From the NCBI RefSeq assembly GCF_020805785.1, contig NZ_JAJGZV010000003.1:434001-498000 (forward strand): a stretch of DNA of 64,000 bases, written 5' to 3'. The notes beneath the pieces are model-generated. The model did no database searches and had not been told where the DNA came from. It saw only the letters and a list, made by a program, of their open reading frames with translations. Both the position numbers and the translations under genes were made by a program. The DNA is from Flavobacterium chungbukense. GTDB taxonomy: Bacteria > Bacteroidota > Bacteroidia > Flavobacteriales > Flavobacteriaceae. Positions 1 through 8,627 of this stretch are shown here, piece after piece (within the stretch, counting starts at the first letter, position 1; the number at the start of each line of letters is the position of its first letter).

Positions 1-522
1 GATTTCACGATCTGAAGATTTTCCAAACTTATCATTCATTTCGTTTATTGCTGTCAATGCTTTGTCATACTGATTTGTAATCATATACAACGAAATCAAA
101 TCGTCTTTGTATTCTTCATCAAAAACAATAATTTTTTGAATGATTTCAATCGCTAACGCATAATTTTTTGTCTCATAACTTACATCGTAAATTCCGAGCC
201 AAAACCATTTATTTTTTGGGTCAAGCTGGGTTGCTTTTTCAAAAGCATTTTGCGCATTTTGATACTGTTTAAGCGCTAGATAATTCTTCCCTAATTCAAA
301 ATAAGCGACTGCATCATTGGGTTTTAGTTTGATACATTTTTCCAATGACACAATTGCTTTATCGTAATTTTCGATTCCTTTTTGTTTTAATGATTCATAA
401 AATGAGTCCTGATATTCGTCTGTTGCCATAGCAATGTCCTCGGGCTCTGTCTGTGCAAAAGCCGAAAACGAAGTGCTAAATAAAGCAAGAAACAAAACCG
501 TAAAAACTCTTTTTTTGATCAT
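1..522 (-). CDS. TPR-repeat exported protein, N-terminal part (cut by window edge)
   Basis: The reading frame opens at an ATG at 520-522 and runs 174 codons to the window edge, so the C-terminus is missing. Residues 1-24 form a classical signal peptide (MIKKR, hydrophobic core, FSAFA-Q). The rest reads as tetratricopeptide repeats, with segments such as NDAVAYFELGKNYLALKQY and AQNAFEKATQLDPKN. TPR proteins are scaffolds for protein-protein contacts; the partner cannot be told. It lies 43 bases downstream of the sugar nucleotidyltransferase on the same strand and could share its transcript. Periplasmic location is inferred from the signal peptide. Confidence 0.8.
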   Translation of the reverse strand, partial: MIKKRVFTVLFLALFSTSFSAFAQTEPEDIAMATDEYQDSFYESLKQKGIENYDKAIVSLEKCIKLKPNDAVAYFELGKNYLALKQYQNAQNAFEKATQLDPKNKWFWLGIYDVSYETKNYALAIEIIQKIIVFDEEYKDDLISLYMITNQYDKALTAINEMNDKFGKSSDREI

Positions 523-565
523 ATCAAAAATTGCATTTTAAACAAAAACAAAACCTTTTATTTTT

Positions 566-1582
566 TTATTCTAAAACTGAATAATCGCCGATACTTACGC
601 TAGTAAATTTACCATCGTAACTAACGTGATTTCCAATCATCGCGTTATCTAAGTTAGCATTTTTAATTTGAGAATACGTTTGAATCAAACTGTTTTTAAT
701 TGTACTGTCTGTTACATGGCATCCGTTTCCAATCGAAACATTTGGTCCAACTGTCGTGTTTTTTAAAATAACATTTTCGCCAATATAACATGGTGGAATA
801 ATGGTAGCATTCTCTAATTTCACTCCATAATCTACTAAATGTTCTCCGTCATTGTGCAGAAAACCTAACATTCTAGTGTTGGTTTCAACTGTAACATCTT
901 TGTTACCGCAATCCATCCATTCGTCAACACTTCCAGTTTTGAAAACTTTTCCGTTTGACATCATCGCTTTGATACCGTCGTTAATCTGGTATTCACCGCC
1001 ATTTTGAATATTATTATCTAAAACACTTTGAAGTTCATTTCTTAAAACTCCAACTTCTTTAAAATAGTAAATTCCGATAACCGCTAAGTCACTTACGAAT
1101 TCTTTTGGCTTTTCAACCAATTCTACAATTTCATTATTTTGATTTAGTTTTACAACACCAAAAGCTTCTGGCTGTTCAACTTGTTTTACCCAAATTACAG
1201 CATCTGCTTCTGGATCCAACTCAAAATCTGCTCTAATCAAAGTATCTGCATAAGCAATTACCGCTGGTCCAGAAAGAGAATCTTTAGCACACATGATAGC
1301 ATGCCCAGTTCCCAAAGGCTGATCTTGACGATAAATTGAAGCTTTAGCACCTAAGCCTTGCGCTAAATCTTCTAAACTTTTTACAACATCATCTCCAAAA
1401 AAAGCTTCATCTCCTAAAATAAAAGCTACCTCTTCGATAGGTTCTTTTAATATTTTTGCAATATCTTCAACTAAACGATGCACTATAGATTTGCCTGCAA
1501 CAGGAATTAATGGTTTTGGAACAGTTAATGTATGAGGCCTCAATCTTGATCCGCGGCCTGCCATTGGCACAATTATTTTCAT
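566..1582 (-). CDS. Sugar-phosphate nucleotidyltransferase with C-terminal beta-helix
   Basis: 338 residues. The N-terminus carries the NDP-sugar pyrophosphorylase signature GRGSRLRPHTLTVPKPLIPV (residues 9-28), where nucleotide and sugar phosphate bind, and the Rossmann-like domain runs to about residue 240. The tail has hexapeptide-type repeats (IGENVILKNTTVGPNVSIG), a left-handed beta-helix as in RmlA-long and GlmU-like enzymes. The family makes activated sugars (dTDP-, UDP- or GDP-) from sugar-1-phosphate and NTP. Substrate cannot be fixed from sequence. Its neighbours dut and a flippase, and the polysaccharide cluster further along, fit a role in envelope sugar supply. Confidence 0.85.
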   Translation of the reverse strand: MKIIVPMAGRGSRLRPHTLTVPKPLIPVAGKSIVHRLVEDIAKILKEPIEEVAFILGDEAFFGDDVVKSLEDLAQGLGAKASIYRQDQPLGTGHAIMCAKDSLSGPAVIAYADTLIRADFELDPEADAVIWVKQVEQPEAFGVVKLNQNNEIVELVEKPKEFVSDLAVIGIYYFKEVGVLRNELQSVLDNNIQNGGEYQINDGIKAMMSNGKVFKTGSVDEWMDCGNKDVTVETNTRMLGFLHNDGEHLVDYGVKLENATIIPPCYIGENVILKNTTVGPNVSIGNGCHVTDSTIKNSLIQTYSQIKNANLDNAMIGNHVSYDGKFTSVSIGDYSVLE

Positions 1583-1667
1583 TCTTTATTTGATTTTATA
1601 GAAGATTTGAAAAAATCTTCATGGGGTTTGGTCTTTTCTTTTTCTTATTTCTGTTTACTTCAGAAAT

Positions 1668-2102
1668 TTATTTTACTCCAGTGCTTCCGAATCCTCCTTC
1701 GCCTCTTGATGTTTCAGAAAGCGTTTCAACTTCGATCCATTCTGCTCTTTCGTGTTTTGCAATAATCAACTGTGCAATTCTCTCGCCATTTTCAATTACA
1801 AAATCGTCATTAGATAAATTTACTAAAATTACTCCTATTTCTCCTCTATAATCTGCATCAATAGTTCCTGGTGAGTTTAAAACGGTAACACCTTTTTTTG
1901 CTGCCAGACCGCTTCTTGGTCTTACTTGAGCTTCATAGCCAATTGGCAATTCTATAAAAAGTCCTGTTTTTACAATAGCTCTTTCTAAAGGTTTTAACGT
2001 AATTGTCTCCGAAATATTGGCACGTAAATCCATTCCTGCAGAAGCAATAGTTTCGTAATTTGGTAATTCGTGTTGCGATTTATTGATTATTTGTATTTTC
2101 AT
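1668..2102 (-). CDS. dut: dUTP diphosphatase
   Basis: 144 residues, the usual length for trimeric dUTPase, which splits dUTP to dUMP and pyrophosphate to keep uracil out of DNA and feed thymidylate synthesis. All hallmark motifs are visible: AGMDLRA (motif 1), [11 protein letters not shown] (motif 2), [13 protein letters not shown] (motif 3, with the catalytic Asp and the uracil-binding hairpin), and the C-terminal [10 protein letters not shown] (motif 5, which closes over the substrate). It follows the flippase by 26 bases and precedes the nucleotidyltransferase by 85, suggesting a common transcript. Confidence 0.96.
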   Translation of the reverse strand: MKIQIINKSQHELPNYETIASAGMDLRANISETITLKPLERAIVKTGLFIELPIGYEAQVRPRSGLAAKKGVTVLNSPGTIDADYRGEIGVILVNLSNDDFVIENGERIAQLIIAKHERAEWIEVETLSETSRGEGGFGSTGVK

Positions 2103-2128
2103 TTTGTAAGTATAATTTTTTTAAACGC

Positions 2129-3589
2129 TTATTTTCTTTTTAATATTCCTTTTATAGTATCTTTTTCGAAATGGTAAACCATATACATAAAGATTAAAAG
2201 AAGGGGAATTCCAACATAATATTTTTCTCTAAATCCGTAAAAAGAAATAATTGAAAACAATATAGAAACACCTAAATAAGCACCAATTTTGTTCATGTCG
2301 TATGGAATTGGATAATATTTATTTCCCAAAACATAAGAAATAAGCATCATGCTTCCGTAAGCCGAAATGGTTGCAATTGCAGAACCATAATAACTATATT
2401 TTGGAATTAAAAGATAATTTAATACCAAAGTTACAATAGCGCCTACTATAGAAATATAAGCTCCAATTTTTGTTTTATCTGTTAGTTTATACCATACCGA
2501 TAAGTTGTTATAAATACCAAGAAAGAAATTCGCTAAAATAATAAGCGGCACCACTTTCATAGCTTCCCAATATGATTTATTGTCTAATAAAAGATATTTT
2601 AAAACATCTGCAAAAACGATAACACCTAGTAAAATCAACGATCCAAGTATCACAAAATATTTCGTAATTACTGCATACGTTTGAGGTGCATTTTCATTTT
2701 TTGCATGACTAAAAAAGAATGGCTCAATTCCTAATCTAAAAGCTGTTGCGAAAAGAACCATAAACAATCCTAACTTATAACAGGCTGAATATGCTCCAAC
2801 TTCCGACTTTGCTAAATTTTCAGGAAGCAAATAGCCTAATAAAATTTTATCAAAATGTTCATTTACAGCAAAAGCTAATCCGGCAACTAAAATAGGAAGG
2901 CCATACTTCATCATTCTTCTCCAAAGTTCTGGATCGAATTTTCGTCCAAGCGAAAGATAGTTTGGTGAAAGAACTATAAACGTTGCTAAGCTCGCCAAAA
3001 GATTGGCAATGAAAATATAGGCTATTTGAAAGTTTTCGACATATAAATTGTCCCAAACAGAACCTGGATGCGACTCCGCCAATGTAGGCAGATACATTAA
3101 GAAAAAGATATTTAGCAAAAGATTTATAACTACATTTCCAATCTTAATAGCAGCATAAACCATTGGTCTTTGATTGGCTCTTAGTTTAGAAAACGGAATT
3201 AAAACCAATGCATCTAAAACTAAAATCCAAACCGTGTATGTAATATATTGGACATCGACTTCGGCTAAATTTGCAAGTGTGTTTCTAAAAATTAAAGCAA
3301 CAAAAAGAAAAATAATTGAAGTCCAAAATATTGAAATTGTAGAAGTTGCAATTACATTTTTCTTATCATCTTCGGCACTGTAAAATCTAAAAAAAGCAGT
3401 TTCCATTCCGTAAGAAAGAACTACGTTGAAGAAAACCATCCAAGACAAAACAATCGAAACTTCTCCGTACTCTGCAGTAGGCAAAATTCCTGTGTACAAT
3501 CTCACTAATAAAAAACTCAGCATTCTAGGTAAAACTGTTGCCAGTCCATAAATTGCCGTTTGCTTAAATAGATTTTTATATAATCCCAA
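2129..3589 (-). CDS. Polysaccharide flippase-like multi-pass membrane protein (MATE/Wzx type)
   Basis: 486 residues, almost wholly hydrophobic, with about 14 predicted membrane segments starting at TAIYGLATVLPRMLSFLLV. This pattern (charged N-terminus, ring of 12-14 helices, terminal FEKDTIKGILKRK) is that of Wzx/RfbX-type oligosaccharide flippases of the MOP superfamily, which move lipid-linked sugar units across the inner membrane. Lipid II flippase MurJ is a less likely alternative. First gene of a run with dut, the nucleotidyltransferase and the TPR protein; a TAnnTTTG box lies upstream at 3617-3624. Confidence 0.85.
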   Translation of the reverse strand: MGLYKNLFKQTAIYGLATVLPRMLSFLLVRLYTGILPTAEYGEVSIVLSWMVFFNVVLSYGMETAFFRFYSAEDDKKNVIATSTISIFWTSIIFLFVALIFRNTLANLAEVDVQYITYTVWILVLDALVLIPFSKLRANQRPMVYAAIKIGNVVINLLLNIFFLMYLPTLAESHPGSVWDNLYVENFQIAYIFIANLLASLATFIVLSPNYLSLGRKFDPELWRRMMKYGLPILVAGLAFAVNEHFDKILLGYLLPENLAKSEVGAYSACYKLGLFMVLFATAFRLGIEPFFFSHAKNENAPQTYAVITKYFVILGSLILLGVIVFADVLKYLLLDNKSYWEAMKVVPLIILANFFLGIYNNLSVWYKLTDKTKIGAYISIVGAIVTLVLNYLLIPKYSYYGSAIATISAYGSMMLISYVLGNKYYPIPYDMNKIGAYLGVSILFSIISFYGFREKYYVGIPLLLIFMYMVYHFEKDTIKGILKRK

Positions 3590-3616
3590 AATATAATTCT
3601 AATAATGTTTGTAAGA

Positions 3617-3624
3617 CAAAAATA
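3617..3624 (-). promoter_or_regulatory. Bacteroidota -7 box upstream of flippase-dut run
   Basis: Minus strand TATTTTTG matches the TAnnTTTG -7 consensus of the Bacteroidota housekeeping sigma factor. It lies 28 bases before the flippase ATG, leaving a leader of about 20 bases. No clear -33 TTG was identified. Confidence 0.5.
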
Positions 3625-3684
3625 ACTATTTCTTTTGTTTAATACTGCTTTTGTAGACGCAATAAAGAAAAGTTCTGACAGTTT

Positions 3685-4134
3685 TTAAACAGTCAGTTTC
3701 TTTTCGTCTAAGATTTTTACGAAATGAAATCCTTTTGGTGCGTAACCTTGATTGTAGTAAAATCTATGTGCTCCAAAATTTCCGGTAAAAGCATCTAAAA
3801 CAATACTGCTGCAATTTAGATCTAGTGCTTTTTTCTCAACATAATCGGTAAGTAATTTTCCAATTCCCCTAGAACGATAATCAGGATTTACTACGAAATT
3901 ATCAATTTCCAAATATTTTCCTGTCCATAATTTTGTTGCAGACCAACAGCCAGTAAGTCCCAAACAAACTTCCTTTTCAAAAACAGCAATTTGTGTATAG
4001 TTATGCGGTATCATCTCCAAAAGATACGATTCATATTTTTCTTTACTCAAATTAGGGTAGAGAAACTTGATTGTTTCTATATGCGATAACATTTCTGAAA
4101 TTGTAGTGAGTTCTTTTATAAGTAGCTGTTCCAT
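3685..4134 (-). CDS. GNAT family N-acetyltransferase
   Basis: 149 residues, the typical size of a single GNAT domain. The acetyl-CoA binding motif A is clear: VNPDYRSRGIGKLLTDYVEK (R/Q-x-x-G-x-G/A), followed by the beta5-alpha4 region VLDAFTGNFGAHRFYYNQGY with the conserved AHRFYxxxGY. The family transfers an acetyl group from acetyl-CoA to an amine; the substrate is unknown. It is transcribed away from the tandem-repeat RNA candidate and separated from the flippase by 95 bases. Confidence 0.9.
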   Translation of the reverse strand: MEQLLIKELTTISEMLSHIETIKFLYPNLSKEKYESYLLEMIPHNYTQIAVFEKEVCLGLTGCWSATKLWTGKYLEIDNFVVNPDYRSRGIGKLLTDYVEKKALDLNCSSIVLDAFTGNFGAHRFYYNQGYAPKGFHFVKILDEKKLTV

Positions 4135-4265
4135 AGTATTTTAGTATAATATAATCAAAAATAATTAATTTATTAGTTAATAGTTATATAATTAAAAATC
4201 AAAGACATGTGAAATATATAAATTAGACATGAAAATTATGTAACTTTTTTTAGACAGTCTTTTCC

Positions 4266-4273
4266 TAAATTTG
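4266..4273 (+). promoter_or_regulatory. -7 box before the tandem-repeat locus
   Basis: TAAATTTG matches TAnnTTTG on the plus strand. The first repeat unit (GGGATTGA) begins at 4281, eight bases after the box, where a transcript would be expected to start. No protein-coding frame follows, so the box points to an RNA gene. Confidence 0.5.
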
Positions 4274-4280
4274 TTTCACA

Positions 4281-4541
4281 GGGATTGAGAAAGCTAGATA
4301 CAACCCTTATAAAAAAGGAAGCACTGGGACTGATAAAGCTTGTTTGTTCCCATAAAAGACAAAGCATAAGGGATTGATTCAGCTGTAGTAACCCTAAAAA
4401 AACAGAGCACTGGGACTAATAAAGCTTGTTTGTTCCCATAAAAGACAAAGCAAAAGGGATTGATTCTGCTGAAATGTAACCCTCAAAAAAACAGAGCATT
4501 GGGATTAATAAAGCTAGTTTGTTCCCATGAAAGACAAAGCA
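4281..4541 (+). repeat. Three-copy tandem repeat, period 86-89 bases
   Basis: Unit boundaries are 4281-4369, 4370-4455 and 4456-4541. Copies 2 and 3 differ at a handful of positions. Differences concentrate in the spacer between the two hairpins, while the GGGATTGA, ACCCT, TTGTTCCCAT and GACAAAGC blocks are retained. Confidence 0.9.
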
Positions 4542-4565
4542 CACAGAGTTATCTGTCTATTTTTA
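4281..4565 (+). ncRNA. Candidate structured non-coding RNA made of three tandem 86-base units
   Basis: Three units start at 4281, 4370 and 4456. Each holds two short potential hairpins: one opening GGGATTGA and closing AACCCT, and one opening TGGGAC/TGGGAT and closing GTTCCCA, followed by the conserved TAAAGACAAAGC or TGAAAGACAAAGC. The second hairpin recurs at 4321, 4407 and 4493, exactly 86 bases apart. All plus-strand frames are broken by stops. A TAnnTTTG box sits just upstream and a weak stem (ACAGA-GTTA-TCTGT, then a T-rich run) lies at 4543-4565. I do not recognise the family; transcription is inferred. Confidence 0.5.
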
Positions 4566-4617
4566 TAAAATGGTAGTGATTCTCAACTTTTGAATAATTT
4601 GAGAATCACCATTTTAT
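4565..4617. terminator. Long hairpin after the tandem-repeat RNA
   Basis: Arms 4565-4586 and 4599-4617 pair over 19 bases (ATAAAATGG plus TGATTCTCAA) with a three-base bulge in the left arm and a 12-base loop. There is no long T run right after it, so it could be a processing or protective structure rather than a simple terminator. Confidence 0.5.
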
Positions 4618-4653
4618 AAAGTTATTTTTAAAAAAGAAAAACTTCCAATAAAT

Positions 4654-4679
4654 AAAAAGCCAGCAAATGCTGGCTTTTT
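4654..4679. terminator. Bidirectional terminator at end of the atp operon
   Basis: Perfect 12-base stem AAAAAGCCAGCA / TGCTGGCTTTTT with a two-base loop, flanked by A and T runs, so it can work in both directions. It lies 23 bases after the atpG stop. Confidence 0.9.
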
Positions 4680-4701
4680 ATTTTATATATTATGGAGTAA
4701 A

Positions 4702-5562
4702 TTACCCATTTAAAGCTTCTGCTCCACCAACAATTTCCAAAATCTCACTTGTAATCGCAGCCTGACGAGCTTTGTTGTAAGTCAATTTCAATTGGTTTCT
4801 TAATTCAGTTGCGTTATCTGTTGCTTTGTGCATTGCAGTCATACGCGCTCCATGCTCAGAAGCAAATGAATCGCGGATACCTTTATACAATTGCGTTTTT
4901 AAAGACTTAGGAATTAAAGTTAAAATAATTTCTTCTTTTGAAGGTTCAAAAATATAATCTCCAGCAGAAGCTTTTACCTCAGATTTAATTGGAGCCAACG
5001 GTAAAAACTGTTCTGTTTGAACAATTTGCGTAGCAGCATTTTTAAATTGATTGTAAATTAACTCAATTCTATCGTATTCTCCAGATAAAAATTTCTCAGT
5101 CAAATTATCTGCAATTCCAGCAACATTTTCAAAAGTTAAATGATCAAAAATTGCATTATGATGACCGTGAACTTTATGAGTTTTGCTTAAAGCGTCATTT
5201 CCTTTTTTACCAATAGCAAAAATATCAACTTGCTTTCCAGCGTAAAACTGTGTACGGTTTTTAATCTCTTTAATAATATTTGAATTGAAAGCACCGCATA
5301 AACCTCTGTTCGAAGTTATAGCTACTAACAATACTTTTTTTACTTCACGTTGTGTAGTGTAATCTCCTCCAACTTCACCTTCAAGTGTAGAAGAAAGATC
5401 TTGCAATAACTCCGTTAATTTCTCGGCATAAGGACGCATTGCAGTGATTGCATCTTGTGCTTTCTTAAGCTTTGCAGCAGAAACCATTTTCATAGCCGAT
5501 GTAATCTGCATCGTCGATGAAACGGAAGTAATTCTATTACGGATTTCCTTTAAATTTGCCAT
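4702..5562 (-). CDS. atpG: F0F1 ATP synthase subunit gamma
   Basis: 286 residues, normal for the gamma subunit, the central rotor shaft that couples proton flow through F0 to catalysis in F1. The conserved N-terminal helix (MANLKEIRNRITSVSSTMQI, then TSAMKMVSAAKLKKAQ) and C-terminal helix (ATELRNQLKLTYNKARQAAI, TSEILEIVGGAEAL) form the coiled-coil shaft, and SNRGLCGAFNSN is the family motif. Last gene of atpB-E-F-H-A-G; an 89-base AT-rich repeat separates it from atpA, and a strong terminator follows. Confidence 0.98.
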   Translation of the reverse strand: MANLKEIRNRITSVSSTMQITSAMKMVSAAKLKKAQDAITAMRPYAEKLTELLQDLSSTLEGEVGGDYTTQREVKKVLLVAITSNRGLCGAFNSNIIKEIKNRTQFYAGKQVDIFAIGKKGNDALSKTHKVHGHHNAIFDHLTFENVAGIADNLTEKFLSGEYDRIELIYNQFKNAATQIVQTEQFLPLAPIKSEVKASAGDYIFEPSKEEIILTLIPKSLKTQLYKGIRDSFASEHGARMTAMHKATDNATELRNQLKLTYNKARQAAITSEILEIVGGAEALNG

Positions 5563-5565
5563 CTA

Positions 5566-5655
5566 TTAATTAGAAAATGTGACAATTTGAAAATTAGATA
5601 ATTAGAATAATGTTTTACATTTTCTAATTATCTAATTAACGAATTATCTAATTAG
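5566..5655. repeat. AT-rich dispersed repeat between atpA and atpG
   Basis: Built from variants of TTTTCTAATTATCTAATTA in both orientations. The same word family recurs at 8621-8638, 14388-14470 and 57931-58020. It is the only sizeable gap inside the ATP synthase operon apart from the gap before atpE. Confidence 0.7.
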
Positions 5656-7229
5656 TTATATTTTGCTGAGATTTCTTTTGCTGCTTTTTCGATAACATCT
5701 GTAATAGTGTCATCTAATTTACCAGCTTTCAACGCGTTAAGCGTATCTCTATGTTTACTGTTTAAGTAAGCTAAGAAATCAGCTTCAAATTCTTTTACTT
5801 TTTCTACAGGAACGTTTCTTAATAAGTTTTTAGAACCAGCGTAGATAATAGCTACTTGGTTTTCAACTGTATAAGGATCATTTAAACCTTGTTTCAAGAT
5901 CTCAACGTTTCTTTTACCTTTTTCAATTACGTTTAAAGTAACAGAATCTAAGTCAGAACCAAATTTAGCAAAAGCTTCTAATTCACGGAATTGAGCTTGG
6001 TCTAATTTTAAAGTTCCCGAAACTTTCTTCATAGATTTAATTTGAGCATTACCTCCAACACGAGATACAGAGATACCTACGTTGATAGCAGGACGAACCC
6101 CAGAGTTGAACAAATCTCCGTCAAGGAAAATCTGACCATCTGTAATCGAGATTACGTTTGTTGGAATATATGCAGAAACGTCACCAGCTTGAGTTTCGAT
6201 AATTGGTAAAGCAGTCAATGAACCACCACCTTTTACGATAGATTTGATAGAATCTGGTAAATCGTTCATGTTTTTAGCGATACCATCATCAGCAATTACT
6301 TTACAAGCACGCTCTAATAAACGAGAGTGTAAGTAGAAAACGTCTCCAGGGTAAGCCTCACGTCCCGGTGGTCTTCTCAATAAAAGAGAAACCTCACGGT
6401 AAGCAACAGCTTGTTTAGATAAATCATCATACACAATAAGTGCAGGACGACCTGAATCTCTAAAGTACTCTCCAATTGCAGCACCAGCGAATGGAGCGTA
6501 AACTTGCATTGGAGCTGGATCAGAAGCATTAGCTGCAACAATAACTGTATAAGCCATTGCACCTTTTTCTTCTAACATTTTAGCGATTCCTGCTACAGTT
6601 GAAGCTTTTTGCCCAATTGCAACATATATACAGAATACAGGTTTTCCTGCATCGTAAAATTCTTTTTGATTTAAGATTGTATCGATACAAACAGTTGATT
6701 TACCTGTTTGACGGTCACCAATAACAAGCTCACGTTGTCCACGACCAACTGGAATCATAGCATCAACCGCTTTAATACCTGTTTGTAATGGCTCAGTTAC
6801 TGGCTGACGGAAGATAACACCAGGTGCTTTTCTTTCCAAAGGCATTTCGTATAAGTCACCACCGATTGGTCCTTTTCCATCAATTGGAAAACCAAGTGTG
6901 TTAACAACACGTCCTACCATTTGTTCACCTACTTTAAGAGAAGCAATACGTTGAGTTCTTTTTGCAGTAGATCCTTCTTTAAGTCCTGTTGATGGTCCTA
7001 AAAGTACAACCCCAACATTATCCTCTTCAAGATTCAATACGATACCTTCCATACCGTTATCAAATTCTACTAACTCTCCATATTGTACATTAGATAGCCC
7101 GTAAACACGAGCAATACCGTCTCCAACTTGAAGTATTGTTCCTACTTCCTCTAGCGTAGCACCAGATTCAAAACCTTCTACTTGCTTTCTTAATATTGCT
7201 GAAATTTCAGCAGGTTTGATTTCCGCCAT
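5652..7229 (-). CDS. atpA: F0F1 ATP synthase subunit alpha
   Basis: 525 residues. The alpha subunit forms the non-catalytic nucleotide sites of the F1 hexamer. The P-loop GDRQTGKST lies near residue 170, the Walker B region reads [16 protein letters not shown], and the alpha signature [17 protein letters not shown] near residue 375 includes the arginine finger region. An N-terminal beta-barrel covers roughly residues 25-95. 39 bases downstream of atpH within the operon. Confidence 0.98.
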   Translation of the reverse strand: MAEIKPAEISAILRKQVEGFESGATLEEVGTILQVGDGIARVYGLSNVQYGELVEFDNGMEGIVLNLEEDNVGVVLLGPSTGLKEGSTAKRTQRIASLKVGEQMVGRVVNTLGFPIDGKGPIGGDLYEMPLERKAPGVIFRQPVTEPLQTGIKAVDAMIPVGRGQRELVIGDRQTGKSTVCIDTILNQKEFYDAGKPVFCIYVAIGQKASTVAGIAKMLEEKGAMAYTVIVAANASDPAPMQVYAPFAGAAIGEYFRDSGRPALIVYDDLSKQAVAYREVSLLLRRPPGREAYPGDVFYLHSRLLERACKVIADDGIAKNMNDLPDSIKSIVKGGGSLTALPIIETQAGDVSAYIPTNVISITDGQIFLDGDLFNSGVRPAINVGISVSRVGGNAQIKSMKKVSGTLKLDQAQFRELEAFAKFGSDLDSVTLNVIEKGKRNVEILKQGLNDPYTVENQVAIIYAGSKNLLRNVPVEKVKEFEADFLAYLNSKHRDTLNALKAGKLDDTITDVIEKAAKEISAKYN

Positions 7230-7268
7230 CTTAATTTATAATTTAGACACTTTTTTGTGTTATAAAAA

Positions 7269-7802
7269 CTAATTACTTAACTCTCTTTTTAATACTTGTA
7301 ATCTGTTTGCAACAGAAGCGTTGTATTGCTTGTCACCTATTCTTAAAATAAATCCACCAATGATTGAAGGATCTACTATATTTTCTATTGTAATTTTTTT
7401 ATCAGATAAGGTTGTCACTTTTTCTAGAACTTTAGCCTCTAAAGTAGCATCCATAGGAATAGCTGTAGTAACTTTTGCTACTTCCACACCATTACTTTCA
7501 TCAAATAATTTATTGTATTCTAAAGCAATTGCATCTAGAATTTCAAATCTTTTGTTCTCGAATAATAAATGAAATAAACCTATAGTTACTCCATTTGCAT
7601 CCGAGAAAACTTCTAAAAGAGCACTTTCTTTAACTTCAACTTTTGTAGTTGGGTTTTCAATAAAGGTACTCAATTCTGAATTTGTTTCAATTGCAGAAGC
7701 AATTGATTTCATATCGTTATTTACAGCTTCGGCAACACCTTTAGAGTTTGCTAAGTCTAGAATTGCTTTTGCATAACGAATTGCTGCTCTTGTACTTGCC
7801 AT
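7269..7802 (-). CDS. atpH: F0F1 ATP synthase subunit delta
   Basis: 177 residues, normal for delta (OSCP), which ties the peripheral stalk to the top of F1. The N-terminal six-helix domain starts ASTRAAIRYAKAILDLA, a hallmark start for this subunit, and the C-terminal signature DPSIIGGFILRIGDKQYNAS matches the delta family pattern. Only four bases separate it from atpF, implying coupled translation. Confidence 0.97.
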   Translation of the reverse strand: MASTRAAIRYAKAILDLANSKGVAEAVNNDMKSIASAIETNSELSTFIENPTTKVEVKESALLEVFSDANGVTIGLFHLLFENKRFEILDAIALEYNKLFDESNGVEVAKVTTAIPMDATLEAKVLEKVTTLSDKKITIENIVDPSIIGGFILRIGDKQYNASVANRLQVLKRELSN

Positions 7803-7806
7803 AATC

Positions 7807-8307
7807 TTAGTTTAACTTTACGTCACCTAACATTTTCTCAACTAATTTAGTTTGAGATTCTTTATTAGATAATTCTTCTTTCAATAATTTTTCAGCAATA
7901 GTCAATGATAAAGTCGAAACTTGAGCTTTTACTTCAGCCATTGCAGCATTTTTTTCACTTTCGATAGCAGCTTTCGCTTGCTCGATCATTTTTTGACCTG
8001 CCTCTTGTGCTTCGTTTTTAGAATCAGCAATCATTTTCTCTTTCATTTCGCGAGCTTCTTTCAACATCGCATCACGTTCTGCACGAGCTTCATTCAAAAT
8101 TCTTTGATTATCCGCTTGTAAATTTTCCATTTCTCTTTTTGCATTTTCAGCAGAAAGCAATGCATTTTTGATACCCTCTTCTCTTGCAGTAATAGATTCC
8201 ATAATTGGTTTCCATGCAAATTTCACCAAAAGCAAAATTAATACTAACAAGATTAAAGCTTGCCAAAAGAATAAACCGAATGAAAAATCGTTAATTAACT
8301 TATCCAT
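7807..8307 (-). CDS. atpF: F0F1 ATP synthase subunit b
   Basis: 166 residues. One N-terminal membrane helix (FFWQALILLVLILLLVKFAW, residues 13-32) is followed by a long charged coiled coil, the classic subunit b layout of the peripheral stalk. The conserved WKPIMESITAREEGIKNAL follows the membrane anchor. Single b-type subunit, presumably a homodimer. Between atpE and atpH. Confidence 0.97.
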   Translation of the reverse strand: MDKLINDFSFGLFFWQALILLVLILLLVKFAWKPIMESITAREEGIKNALLSAENAKREMENLQADNQRILNEARAERDAMLKEAREMKEKMIADSKNEAQEAGQKMIEQAKAAIESEKNAAMAEVKAQVSTLSLTIAEKLLKEELSNKESQTKLVEKMLGDVKLN

Positions 8308-8397
8308 TTTATATAACTATATTAAATATTTAATTTCTTTTTTTAAAGTAACAACACCTTTAACCAACCGTTAAAGATGTTGTTATTTCTTTCTTTA

Positions 8398-8595
8398 TTA
8401 TTTTCCTAAGATTAAAGCAGCGAATGCTAAACCTTCTAATAAAGCAGCGATAATAATCATCGCAGTTTGGATTTTACCAGCAGCTTCTGGCTGACGAGCA
8501 ATAGCGTCCATAGCAGATCCACCGATTTTACCTAAACCTAAACCTGCACCGATTACTACTAAACCAGCACCTACTAAAGTTGGAATTGTTCCCAT
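8398..8595 (-). CDS. atpE: F0F1 ATP synthase subunit c
   Basis: 65 residues forming two membrane helices joined by the polar loop ARQPEAAGK. Helix 1 has the glycine-rich packing motif GAGLGLGKIG, and helix 2 carries the ion-binding glutamate in ALLEGLAF. No Ser/Thr follows the glutamate as in Na+-binding c subunits, so a proton-driven ring is likely (inference from family knowledge). 90 bases before atpF, the usual spacing where c must be made in excess. Confidence 0.97.
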   Translation of the reverse strand: MGTIPTLVGAGLVVIGAGLGLGKIGGSAMDAIARQPEAAGKIQTAMIIIAALLEGLAFAALILGK

Positions 8596-8627
8596 AAGTA
8601 TTTATATATATAAAATTAAACTTCTAA

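Noticed and set aside
4281..4541. Tandem repeats considered as a CRISPR array
   Set aside because: Units are 86-89 bases with nearly constant content, not short repeats with unique spacers, and no cas genes are nearby.
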